This document shows, in pieces, positions 35,705 to 47,800 of a DNA stretch of 64,000 bases. Origin of the DNA: Onchidella celtica (taxonomy: Eukaryota; Mollusca; Gastropoda; Systellommatophora; Onchidiidae); NCBI GenBank assembly GCA_963931925.1, contig OZ007573.1, positions 34,619,749 through 34,683,748 of the forward strand, given 5' to 3'. Each line of letters starts with the position of its first letter. Position 1 is the first letter of the stretch. The translations under genes were made by a program, and so were the position numbers. The notes below the pieces were generated by a model. It was given only the letters and a program-made list of their open reading frames with translations. It was not told the DNA's origin and did no database searches.

Positions 35705-36215
35705 GTTTGGTTCTCAGAGCCCACCTCTAGAATCCCCAAATACACCCCACCCCAACCTCTAGAATACCCAAATCCCACCACCAACCATACCTCTGAAATC
35801 CCCAAGTCCACCTCCAACCTCTAGAGTCCTCCCACCCCCCCCCACTCCACCATACCTCTAGAATACCCAAATCCCACCACCAACCATACCTCTGAAATCC
35901 CCAAGTCCACCTCCAACCTCTAGAGTCCTCCCACCCCCCCCCCCTCCACCATACCTCTAGAATACCCAAATCCCACCACCAACCATACCTCTGAAATCCC
36001 CAAGTCCACCTCCAACCTCTAGATTCCCCCCCCCCACTCCACCATACCTCTAGAATCCCCAAATCCCACCAAACCCTCTAGAATCCCCAAAGCTCACCCC
36101 CCGGAATCCCCAAATCCCACCCCAACCCCCGGAATCCCCAAATCCCACCCCAACTCCTCGAATCCCCAAATCCCACCCCAAATACAACCTCTAGAATTCC
36201 CAAATCCAATCCCCT
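35705..36215 (-). repeat. C-rich minisatellite with a ~99-bp higher-order unit
   Basis: The base unit is about 28 bp (CCTCTAGAATCCCCAAATCC...). Units are grouped into roughly 99-bp higher-order copies around 35770-36030 that include TCTAGAGTCCTCCCACCCC. The minus strand gives a repeating Trp/Gly-rich frame (WGFQRYGWWWDLGILEVW) as a by-product of the unit length. Confidence 0.9.
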
Positions 36216-36239
36216 ACCCCATCCTGTAGGTTGGTGGTA

Positions 36240-37900
36240 CCACGCTACCTTTTCATGGGTGATCCCAATAATAATTATGCATTGATGGTAACATTGTATA
36301 AATAAAGCAGACATTTTTCATTAACAAACACACTCAGTGAATAAATTACCAGTGGACACTGGATGAACACATTATTACAGTGGGTAGATCCATCCAAGAC
36401 AGGGGAATCCACGACTCACCACCGCTACCATTAGAAAAACATACAATTTTATAACATCATTAACCTTCGCCATCAAATTATAAACATTATCAAAAGGTCA
36501 AACAACGAATAAATGTCGCTACTGATATTACAACAATACTATCATTATTCACTGGTCACAACTAGAACACTAGATAAAATGTGACCCGATTTCTCAAATC
36601 GGTAACTGAGTTGCACGTGCCCAGATGGGAATACGGCACATCTATTGGCCAAGGGTGATTTCAGCCTGTTTACAGGTTTTCACTGATTACTATACCTAGG
36701 TATCTCGTATATACGTCCAAAATGTAGCCTGTCTCATGCGGCAAAAATCGTTTCTATGAGTTAACTATTAGGGGCCATATATAAAACACGACCTTAGTTC
36801 TTGTTTGTTCCAACTCCTCGTTGTGCGCAACTGAGAGATTCAACGTTAAACATAATGTGCAGCTTTAGAATTACAATAAGAAGACAGAATAAATCGGAGC
36901 TGTAAAACAGCTCGATAAGTGCCACAACGCCTTTTAAACAAGTGTCAAAGTGTGCATTTGTTACACCTCTTCTACAGATTAAAAGATCCCCAGTATTTCA
37001 GAAAATGGAGACGGAATAAACAAGAACTATGATCTCAAAAAGACGTTATTAAGCCTATCAGGATGTAAACTCTTTTGCTTTATAATTATGTTAAGGTTAG
37101 CCGCCTACTACTCTTCTCAACGCTCTTCCTGCATGATCCTAAGTCTCCAACTGACCAATTTCGACTTAATAACCGATCTGAGAAGGCGGATCGCCAATGG
37201 TCATCATTCTGGGGAAACTAGTAACATATCAACAATAATATCATTCCGATATTAAGGGAAATTAGAAACACTGTCTAATGACTGTGAGACTGTGAAGATA
37301 ACATAAGACAGTGCACAATCAGTGTGATAAAAAAACATCAACAAAACCCACCTCTCATCTCGTAAAGCACACATTTTTGTAACACGTAAAACATCAACAT
37401 TGGGAAGGTTGCTGTACAAATCGACTAGTGCGTGTAAGGTGCTTGTAAGTGCCACAAAACGACTCATCATCAACAAATCATCACGAAAACAACTAAGCTT
37501 GAGTCTGGAGATTCATCCTGAAGATCAGTTAACCTTTTAGTTCCCGGGAGCAGAAGAGTAATGCATTTTGTAGTAAGTATAAAAGTTCATTTTAACGACA
37601 GCTTCAACGTCGTGTCGAGCCTTCAAATTCTTATATTGTCCGTAGAAAATGCACAATGATACAGGTTTGTGGCTCTGCAAGGTCTCTTTGTTAAGAAGTC
37701 ATATTTCTGTGCCTGAAAACTGACTCATACATGGCACTTTATCCTCTAGAGGGTCAAACAGAGAGACAATCTAGACTTAAGCTATTTCGTCTGTTCGTTT
37801 TCTAGTGGATTTGCCTTCAGTTTTCAGCACATGCAGTCCATCTTGGAGAGGCGTCGCCAGGCCATAATGAATGGGTGCTTTAAAAACGCGTAAGAAAATA
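36240..37900. other. Stretch without recognised genes
   Basis: The stretch is AT-rich with short frames only, and no shared repeats were detected. Confidence 0.45.
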
Positions 37901-37914
37901 ATGTGTTACGTTGA

Positions 37915-37995
37915 ATCGTGTTCCGGGTGAGATTGGAACCCGGCACTTCTCACACCATGGCCAAGCGCTCTAACCACTTATCCACTTCGACAACT
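37915..37995 (-). repeat. tRNA-like (Pol III promoter-like) sequence
   Basis: The minus strand reads GTGGATAAGTGGTTAGAGCG (A-box-like) and GGGTTCCAATCTC (B-box-like) about 30 bp apart. The acceptor stem does not pair and the T-arm is not canonical, so this is a SINE head or tRNA pseudogene rather than a working tRNA. Confidence 0.4.
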
Positions 37996-38465
37996 CCAAG
38001 TTAAATATTCAGTAGTTACACAAAAATCAAACCTCCCGCTTTTTTTCATTTTCCTTAAATTTAGGCTGGAATAAAGTCTATTTAAAGACGTACTTTTTAA
38101 TTGCAAACATTGCAATTACATGGAAAACTTGGACAGCATTTGTGTTGGAAAAACACTTGGGTTTTACGACAGGCATAATCGAAGACACAGAAGGTTTTGA
38201 ATGTCACTGATATCGGCAATAAAAAAAGTGATGAATGCAATTATTATAACGACACAAATTGACAGTAAAATGTACATATTTCATCTGAAACCAAAACTAT
38301 TCTCTCGAGCTAGGCAACAGATAAGTCCGAATTTGAAAAATATAAACATCAAACCAAAAAACAAACAGCATTTCACATTCAGACATAAGGGTAATCCATA
38401 CCCACGGTGAGGCAGTTCAGGTCTAACCATAATGCACTGTTATTTAGTCAGCACTGGTTTGAACT

Positions 38466-38580
38466 GTGTGTGTGTGTGTTGAGGAAGAGAGAGAGAGACA
38501 GAAAGACAGACAGACAGACACACATACAAAAACAGAGAGAAAGACAGGCAGACAGATAGACAGAAAGACAAACAGATAGG
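38466..38580 (+). repeat. GT/GA/GACA microsatellite tract
   Basis: (GT)n is followed by GAGA and then CAGA/CAGACA units. Confidence 0.9.
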
Positions 38581-38759
38581 GGGTTACTCACACAAGCACA
38601 ATGTCATGCTCTTATGCGCTCACATAAACGCAATAATATGCTACCTAAACCATGCTGTCCTCTTATCTTGTGTGAATGGTGATTGAACTGGGCTGGGGCC
38701 CGGCTACTATGAAGTAAACTGAATGAATGCCAGGGACCGAAACATTTGTCTGACAAGAC

Positions 38760-38998
38760 ATTTTCCTGGTCCTGTTTCTGGGCGGGACTTTCACGGAGGT
38801 TTTACTCTCCACTCCAGCACAATGTATCAGAGAAAAGGCTTAAGTCCTCGTCAGGAGGCAGACCGGTGAGTCGCTTATAAACACCGTCAGAATTAAATTA
38901 GGTAGAACCCAGTCCTCCTCGTAGGGATTCGACCATGGGATCCTCTTGTGCCAAAGCCAAGAGCTCTATTTATTGACTAATGCGCCACCATACACACC
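38760..38998 (-). mobile_element. Second tRNA-derived SINE type
   Basis: The minus-strand head has TGGTGGCGCATTAGTCAATA and a good B box (GGTCGAATCCC). The body shares a block with 52615-52730 (CAGCACAAT..., AAACACC..., CCATCCCTCG-type end), which lacks the head. Confidence 0.5.
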
Positions 38999-39002
38999 AG
39001 AG

Positions 39003-39172
39003 GGGGGGGGGGGGGGAGTTCGCTGTTGTTGTTGTTTTGTCTCGCAAACTTTCTCTCCACAAATCAGCCCCACCTCAACGCCAAAAATGTCATGGTGACC
39101 GTTCTGGGTGACAACATCCCAGGCTGAAAAACTCTGACTGGGTTTAAGTTCTAATGTTGACAACATATGTTA
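39003..39172 (+). repeat. Dispersed repeat, copy 1 (pair with 41829-41992)
   Basis: It begins with a G run and TCGCTGTTGTT, then TTTTGTCTC, CCAAAAATGTCATGG and TCTGACTGGGTT. It is about 85% similar by eye to 41829-41992. Confidence 0.7.
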
Positions 39173-39695
39173 CTATTATATTTACTAACCGACCTGTACC
39201 ATTGAAAAAAAAAAACACACAGCAAGCTAAGATATAGATTATATTCATAGCTTTGTGGATTCTTACGGAAAAACAAATTGCCCAGTTAAAGTAACAAGTC
39301 ACACCAAATGAACAAGTGACGGGAAAAAGCAAAATCCAGGTAGCAAATAATAATACTGTCTAGACTGAGGGAGTCATTTAATCTCAGCACTGCCGTTCGC
39401 CTATTAAAATAGGCTAAGTATTCAGAGCTTTGCTACTTGGGTCAATGAAATCAGCTTTCCAGTAATTTTATAGTATGGACTTTCTCTTGGGTTTCCAGAG
39501 CAATGGGAAGCTCCAAGCAGCAGATTTCTAAGATTACCTATTGCAACTCAAAAACGCCTGGCAGAGCACGGTAACTTTCTCCCCGGCTGTACTAGCAGTG
39601 TTAACCCTAGGCCTGCTGTGGGTGACCTGGATTGGACAAATTCATAGTCCTATCTTGGTCTGTGGTCCTTGTAAAAGTTGGTCCCCGCGACGTTT

Positions 39696-39777
39696 CTACA
39701 GTTCAACAAACGAGTAGATGAGCCAATAGCCCATGTTGAAAATGATGAAACAGACAGGAAATAGGTACCGTGAGATC
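39696..39777 (-). CDS. Cys-loop receptor exon: M4 and stop
   Basis: The acceptor is TCTTTCCCAG/GATC. It reads [20 protein letters not shown] then YSFVEL and TAG at 39698-39696. The first base completes a codon from an unidentified upstream exon. Confidence 0.9.
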
Positions 39778-41786
39778 CTGGGAAAGACAAACAATGATTC
39801 TTTACCGAGGTAAGAACTGACAGTACAAGTAAAAGGGGTTAGCTCTACCCATAGAGATACTATACAATACTATCTCTATGGCTGTACCAAAGATACTAGA
39901 AACGATGAGATGAGACACTCCCTTCTTCGCACCTCTAACAAAATCGTGCACACAATTTGCGCGCTGATTGGGGGTGGGCCCATGGCGCATAGCATGAAAA
40001 GAATGCTTGATAAGATTGATTAATGATGCTGATTTGTTACAGCGCTGCTGTGACTAAAAAAAAAAAAAGCCAGAATTTCCCAACAGCTATTGAAGTTAAA
40101 ATTACAAAACAAATTGTTTCTAGTATCTTTTGTTCTGTGTAGGGAACGTTCCCTATCGTACCAAAGTATAAAACGTGAAAACTGAGGTATTGGACAAAAC
40201 ATTTTCTCTGTGCATGGTAAGGCTCCAAAACTTAAACAGTTCTTTGAAGGTGCTCCATTCTGATAATAACAGTTGTGGTTCTTGTACTGTGCACACCCAG
40301 TGTCGAAGGATATTATTATGTTAGATGTCACACATCTGGTGGCAATGGATATATTATTATATGTCAACACATCCGGTGTCAATGGATATATTAGATGTTA
40401 ACACTTCTGGTGTGAATGGATATATTAGATGTCAACATAATTATCTTGTGTCAAAGCTATTAAATTTCAACACATTCACTGTCAATGAATATTATATTAC
40501 ATGTCAACATATGTAGTGTCAAGGTTACATGACAACAGTATCTAGTGTCTTATTTGATATTTCATATGTCAACACATCTGGTGTCAATGGATATATTACC
40601 TGTCAGCACATCTGGCGTCGGTGGATATATTACCTGTCAGCACATCTGGTGTCAATGGATATATTACCTGTCAACACATCTGGTGTCAATGGATATACTA
40701 CCCGTCAACACATCTGGTGTCAATGGATATATTACCTGCCAACACATCTGGTGTCAATGATATATCACCTGTCAAAACATCTGGTGTCAATGATTATTAC
40801 CTGTCAACATATCTAGTTTCAATGGATATACTACCTGTCAACATATCTCGCTCCGTCTCTGCCGTAAAAGCGAAATTTACTAATTGGAGTCTTTCTCTGA
40901 ACGTGTGACATGTCTCCTTTCTCCACATCCGCACGGGAACGGTGAGACTGTGGAATTGAAAAGAAAATGGAAGGAACCGTTTAAGCCATGTAACCATAAT
41001 AATCAGAACAATAATTCGAGAGGTATTTGCCATATTGTTGTATGCGACAATTTGTCGATTTTGAAGGTTTGCCATGGAATTGATTCTCTCGCTCATAATT
41101 TTATTATGTATATAATTGCCATTCCAATCAGTTAAACACTTTTCGAGATATGTGTTTGTGATGTAATGTTGTATGCATTTTGGCCCTTTTGCCGATCAAC
41201 TTTCAATTCTCATTTTCCCGAAAAGACCAAAAATGCACATACAACAATATGGAAAATACCCGACGATTTGCATGATAATTGTATCGACAGTTTCCAAAAA
41301 AGGTTATTATTGTAGCAATGTGGCCAAAATTGAGGTGGACAATTAGCTAAATCTAACACCAGCCTTAATCCTAACCCTAGCCATAATAATTCTTTCCAAA
41401 TAATTCAGTTTGTGAATAAAACACAAGTTGACCACACTGCCGAGTTTAATAGGGGCTATTTTTTTTTTTATGAAGAGAGGGACAACATCAATCTTAGAGC
41501 CATCCACGGGGATGAAATTCTGAAAAATTGAACAGTGGCAATGTTACCTTCTCTCTGTATTTTAGTTAGTCATTTACCCTCTTTCCTTCGCTACCTCTCA
41601 CATGACTTACATATCCATTGCGACGGAGAAAGGCGTATCAGTATAGACAAATAGACGGACTGAGACAAAGGAGGAAGGGAGAAAGAGAACGAGAGAGAGA
41701 GAGAGAGGCAGAACGAGAGAGACATAGAGAGAAGAGAGAAAGATAGAGAGGCAGAGAGAGAGAAAGAGAGACAGACAGAGAGAAAA

Positions 41787-41819
<33 letters not shown>

Positions 41820-44800
41820 AGACAGAGAGGAGGGGGGGGGTCGCTGTTGTTATTTTGTCTCTCGAACTTTCCCTCCCCCCACGCAGTCCCACCTAAAAGC
41901 CAAAAATGTCATGGCGACCTCTCTGGGTGACACCACCTCAGGGTGAAAAATTCTGACTGGGTTAAAATTTTAGCGTGACAACAGATGCTACTTCCCGGGG
42001 AAGCCAAATCTTGCAAATTCTTCGCACCAAGCCTAACTGTATATCTAGATCCAGGTCACATTCATAACGACCTTTAGATTTATTGTAAAGACTAATAGAA
42101 ATTAACGCTACATCACAATTCCTAGCAGAATTGAATACACAGATATAATAAAATTTGATTTTGAACCAGAAATTCGTAAACAGAAGCGCAAAACGAAATT
42201 TCAGATCATACTTTTCGATTTCACTCGATAAAAATGCGTTTCCCTTTTGTGGCTCAAATAATTTGAAAGTAAATGATACGAAAGCTTGAATTTTGTCCAA
42301 ATTGGGTGTGTCCACGTCATTACGTTAAAAATTGAGGTAGCACATAAAGTTTCATAGATTTTTTGTCACATGGTCACAAAGTTTTACATGATTGTATGTT
42401 CACCCTTTAGCTCCATTATAGCAAAGATACTAGAAACAATAAGATAGGACAGCTAGCACTTTTAGCGTGCACAAATGTCGCACCATCACCTAGTGTTGAA
42501 TGCGCGGAAGTCTTGAATACTGCAGTATTTTACAAAGAAAACCTAGGGAAAATATTGAATTTTGTTCACTGTTCACCTGTTCCTACAGATCTTGATTGAA
42601 GTCACTTATTTTGTATTTATAACTTCAATAGCTATGGGAAAACTCTCGGCTATTTTTTCGTTTACTGTAAAAAATCAGCATCATTAATTTATCATTATAT
42701 CAAGCATTTTTTTCATGCTGTGCGCCATGGGCTCCGCCCACGATCAGTGCGCAAAATGCGTGCACGATTTTTGTGGAGGTGCGAAGAAGAGAGTGTCTCA
42801 TTTTATCGTTTCTAGAATCTTTGAGTTCACTGTTATAATTACCCCGTTTGAACCTGGCGTGCCTTCCTGCGATTCCGGTCCAGCAAGGCACTGGTACGGT
42901 ATCCGTCGTCTCGCTAGGACATTGATGTAAGCAAACTCCAGCAGGGAGGCGAAGACAAAGAACAGACAGGCCGCCATCCAGACGTCCATCGCCTTGACAT
43001 AGCTGACTCTGGGTACTGACTGGCGCGCCCCTGAACTCTGTGTGGTCATGGTTAGCACTGGAAAGCGAGAGAAATCATCCCCTTAGAATGACAAGATTCT
43101 ACCTCTACTTCACTGGCTGAAATGAGTTACACACTACACACTACTTCCACTAGCCTTCTCCACTGTGTGTCAAAGTATCAAGCGGATTCGGGTGTGTAAT
43201 TTGTAAGTATTACTAAACAGAAAAAAACACAACAAGTCATATCTCTAAAAGCTATGAGCACGTGAAACTTCAATCATCATTTTCTCAGAAGTTGCTGGAA
43301 GGGAGAACCTTGTCATTCTTGGAGAACGAAATGGTGAGTCCCTACAAGGATATAAACATTATTCACAAACAGTCTAAACTAAGGATGACAGGTTTCCTGT
43401 GCTAAGAGGTTCAATTTAATTTAATTTAATTTAATTTGATTAACGGAATTAAATTTCTAAAACAGAAGTAAGAAACACTAAAACTAATCAAAATACTACA
43501 CAACAGAATATTTACAGAGAACATGATAAGACTCAATAATCGGAAAGAATACAACAAGATGACAAAAACATTCATGTCATTAAAATTTATAGTTTCAGAA
43601 AGGAAAGTGACTTATACAACCCAAATGACTTAAATTTAAAACAAAAACAGTCAGACATAGGACAATTATTGCCTACTACAACACAAACGTTATTTTCGCT
43701 AATTATCACCATGATTATAATTTTTAAAGTACACCAAAAAAAAAAGTGAATATCTTAAAGGAGCAGCTCTAAGTTTGCTCATTAAAACTGTGTTTTCGTT
43801 TGTGAGGAAACAGAAACGTCAAAAATCCATCAAGTGGTGAAAAGAAACAGTGTTTCCATATGTACGGAAATGGCATTTAAGTACATATGAAAATATTCTT
43901 TCTATTTCACTGCTTGAATGGTTTTTGACGTTTCCGCTTTCATACACATGAAAACCCAGCCTAGTTGAAGGGTTTTTGACGTTTCCGTTGCCGTTACCGT
44001 ACACATGAAAACACAGCTTAAAAAATGCATATCGGCATTGTCATGGGACTTGTCGCAGAGCGAGCGGCACGAATACACGTCGGTTCCATGACAATACCTT
44101 CCCCTCGCCTGATAGGACCCTTATAATCGTCACAATGTTGACGTGCCGAATGTCAATTCCATAGCAATGGCTCTCTGATGTGATCAAATTCTTTTCCCAG
44201 AAAGCAAGAAAATTAATTTCCCCGGAGGTTGATCCAGGAAGGAAATGAAAAAAGGTGATAATCTCAACTAAAAACATGAAAAATGAGAAGAAGAATCTGA
44301 ATTGAGAGGTATCCTTTTCCTGCTTTCTCTCTCTCCTCAGGCCAACATTTCTGCCTGTGCGATCTAAATGATGAACACGCGGTGGAGAGAGTGAGCGCCA
44401 GCAAGACTTTTTGCGACAAGCTCTAATGGGTTCAGCAATGGAGTTTATCCGCAAGCCATCAACTCTTGCATTCATTCGAACAGCATGCCACAGCTCTAAA
44501 GAGCCCCCCAGAGACACCCAAATATTTTATTTTGGAGGGGGGGGGGGACCAGCTAGATTCTGTTTGAGCCCCGTAATCAAAATGCAATGGTTGGGGTTTT
44601 TTTCTTGGGGGAGGGGGGGGGGGGTCGGAAGGGGGGGGGCGATATTGTAGCCAACGTCCAAAACACGTTATTGCGACCATTTCACAAAAGAACGGGTTAT
44701 AAAGAAACCATAGCCCTGACCCTTTCCCCTAAGTAAAGTGCAAAAAAAGCTTGCTTTTTGCCACCTGGCCAAAGCCATAGATAGTCACTTTTGTTTGCTT

Positions 44801-47800
44801 GTTTCTTCCTTTCCTTTTTTTCTTTCTTTTTGGAGGGGGTGGGGGGGGGGGGTCTTCTTCTTTTTTTTGCCTTTTCAAAACAGATCAGATAAATTAATGT
44901 TCCTGATTGCTTCAAACACTGGTAAATCCACAATTCGTTGATACCCCATTCCATTTTCATGAAAATTCCAGGATGTTTGGGGAATTTTTTTTTCTACATC
45001 CATTATGAAAAGAGCCAGGCCACACACGAAGAGCTCTAACTCAGTTATGCAACTGACTGATAACCGGGTGGAAAAAAATTATCTCAATTTTGCTAAATAA
45101 TTATCAGACTGCGCAAATTATAGGACCATTAAAGACGATAGTTTAACATCTTATAATTACTTACATCTGGGCCACTTTCTTTGGTCCCTACTGTGTTTTG
45201 CTAAATGAAATTAATTGTTTCCCACAAAATGTCGAATTCGTTCATGTGGTCAATATTTTCACTCCCTTGTTATGTCTGCAAACTTTAGCAGTGTTAACAT
45301 GCGTGCCATTTGGGGCTGATTATATTTTTGCCATTGAATTAGATTATTTTCAAACACATACAGAACAAATTAGAAAGGCCTGAAACGTCTCAGAGTGTGA
45401 TTTATTAGCTTACAGCTGTTTACGCCTCCACTGACTAGATTAAGTTATGTTTTGCAGGTGGTATTTGCAGGTGCACCTTTGAAGTGAACAGCTAGCGTGC
45501 GAAGCATTTTCCGGTACTTTATTTTTTTTTTTTCCTCTTAATTTTGCTAAAATTATTTTGCCGATAAAATTTCTAGATTTTCTCCTGAATATGAAACAGC
45601 ATTTTGATTAAGATCATCACACTGAAAAAAGGCGCAGTAAAACCAAAATGATTATTGATCGACACAAAGTCTTGCTGTGGGCCTCCGACAAATATGTGTA
45701 AGTACAACATTTTCAATGGCAGAATGTGGTTGCACATTTTTAGTAGTAACTTAAACCGAAAGAAAAAGGTAACAGCATGTTAAATTAGTATGCGTTTGAT
45801 TAAATCCCATGAGGTGACTTTGCATTGTTAAATGATATCCGTGGAGAACTAGACAAAAGAAAGTCATGTGGTCACTTTTATCGGATTTGACAATAATCTA
45901 TAGCAAAAAACAAGAAATGGGTTGTACAAAGGACCAAATAAACTTACATACATCCTTTCTGTCAGATGGTTTAATTAGCAACGAGCAAATAACCGACCTT
46001 ACTGGAGGAATATTTCGGCCTCATTGCTACAATTTGCAAGGGCCTAATGTTGCTCCTGAATTTCGCTGTCTAGCAGTTACAAGATGTACAGAATAGATTT
46101 CGGCCATCTGAACTTGCTGCCCGAATTGTAATGTGCAAAAGATTGACTTCCCCTGGTAAATTTTGATGTCAATGGGTTACCAACAAAATTTTAGAGTCAC
46201 AGGGTTGCACAGAGGAGAGGGCAAACCTTGCCGATTGAATTTCACAGTCTGAGGATTACGGTATCTCACAAGCCAAAATTACTACGTGAACTTTGCTGTC
46301 AGGGGTTTTGAGGACCGATTTTGCCAACTAAACGTTACCGTTAGAGAGATCTCTGCTGATTGAAATTTGCTGTTCCGCTTTTGGAACGAGCGGAGGACCC
46401 ATCTCGCTGGCTGGATTTTCACTGTAAATCTGGTGGCGCATTGAGACATGTCTGCTTTGTCTCGGGTTTACTGTGAGAAGTCAAAATTTGGCACAAAAGA
46501 AAAATTTGCATTCTGTACTTACACATATTTGTCGGAGGCGTGCAGCACGGATTTGTGTGAATCAATAATCATTTTGGTTTTTACTGTGTCTTTTTTTCAA
46601 CGTGGTGATTTTAATCAAAATGTCATTTCATAATTATTCAGGAGGAAGTCTAGGAATTTCTTTTTTGCCAAATTTTGACTTTGCCTACAGCCTTGCTGCG
46701 ACCCCACAGTTTTTCTGTGGTTTTTATATTTAGTGTGAGAAGCGAACTGTCCAGTTAATCGGGACCTTCTGAACTGGCGAGACCGAACTAAGTCTGTCTC
46801 ACCAGTTCAAAGCTGTCTTGAGTGAGCTGGGTGGACAGGGACCTTGCACACGGAGACAAAACAGTCTTAGCCCAGTGCACCACCAGCCTAATGTTGTCAA
46901 CTTGTCTACCCATGAGAATTAATATTCTACACACATTTTACATTCTACAATTCTTTTTTATTGTTCAGTTGTTTTATCTGTTCCATTTTCCTTTTTTTTT
47001 TGTTCTTTGTTATTTGTGGTTGCTGTTTTTGTTTTGCTGACGAAGATTTTAAAACCGGAATACTGATTTGTTTTCCCTTTTCCTCTGCGTTTTATTGTAT
47101 CGTTTCGGTATTATTTCTTACTCGAGGCTTTGCTGCATAGGCCTACTTTTTCTTCTTTCTGCCATACTTTGACTTTGCTTTGAGACTTGCTGCGACCCCA
47201 CAGTTTTTCTGTGGTTTTCGTAATATCTCGTCAATTACCTGTGAGAACACCTAGTGATATCCTGGCTGGAATTGCCTCCACGTCCAACCAGAAGGACACC
47301 CAGGATAAAATCACTATAAGAATACTGGGCACGTAGACTTGGATGATGTAGAAACCCACGTCTCGCTTGAGAATAAAATCTGCTCTCACACAGCTAAAAC
47401 TCCCAGCTGCTCAGACAACAGGAAAGATGCAACAAAAAATGATTACTCGTTTACGTAGTTGAATAAAAAATTTGAAAATACGAACAGTAGGTAGAGGTTA
47501 TGACAAAGTGCAGCAAAAATACTCACAATAGCAATATTATTACTAACTTGTTCCCCACCCCCCCCCCCCCAAAGTTATTGTGACCCTGCCTCCAAAGAAA
47601 ATGTCATTGTAGCCCGTTGGCTAAAACATAATCCTAACCTTAACCCTAGACTACAAATGTTGCCATGGTAACTGATTACATCATTGGCCTTATACGATTT
47701 TTAATATACTTTCAAATAATATAATCTATACTTTCCTAAAAAGTACCAAAAAAAAAAAAAAACCACACACACACACACACACAAATCGATATTTTGTAAT

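Noticed and set aside
35727..36062. Trp/Gly-rich repeat protein on the minus strand
   Set aside because: It is a by-product of a C-rich minisatellite whose higher-order unit happens to be a multiple of three.
37915..37995. A functional tRNA gene
   Set aside because: A- and B-box-like sequences are present, but the acceptor stem does not pair and the T-loop is not canonical.
40545..40908. Long overlapping frames in all three plus-strand frames across the minisatellite
   Set aside because: They arise from a 34-bp unit that rotates the frame; the same peptide words appear in every frame and no splice or start context supports a gene.
42041..42315. A minus-strand frame as the missing M3-M4 loop exon
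   Set aside because: Its sequence and phase do not match the requirement for two bases carried into the M4 exon, and no clear acceptor and donor pair flanks it.
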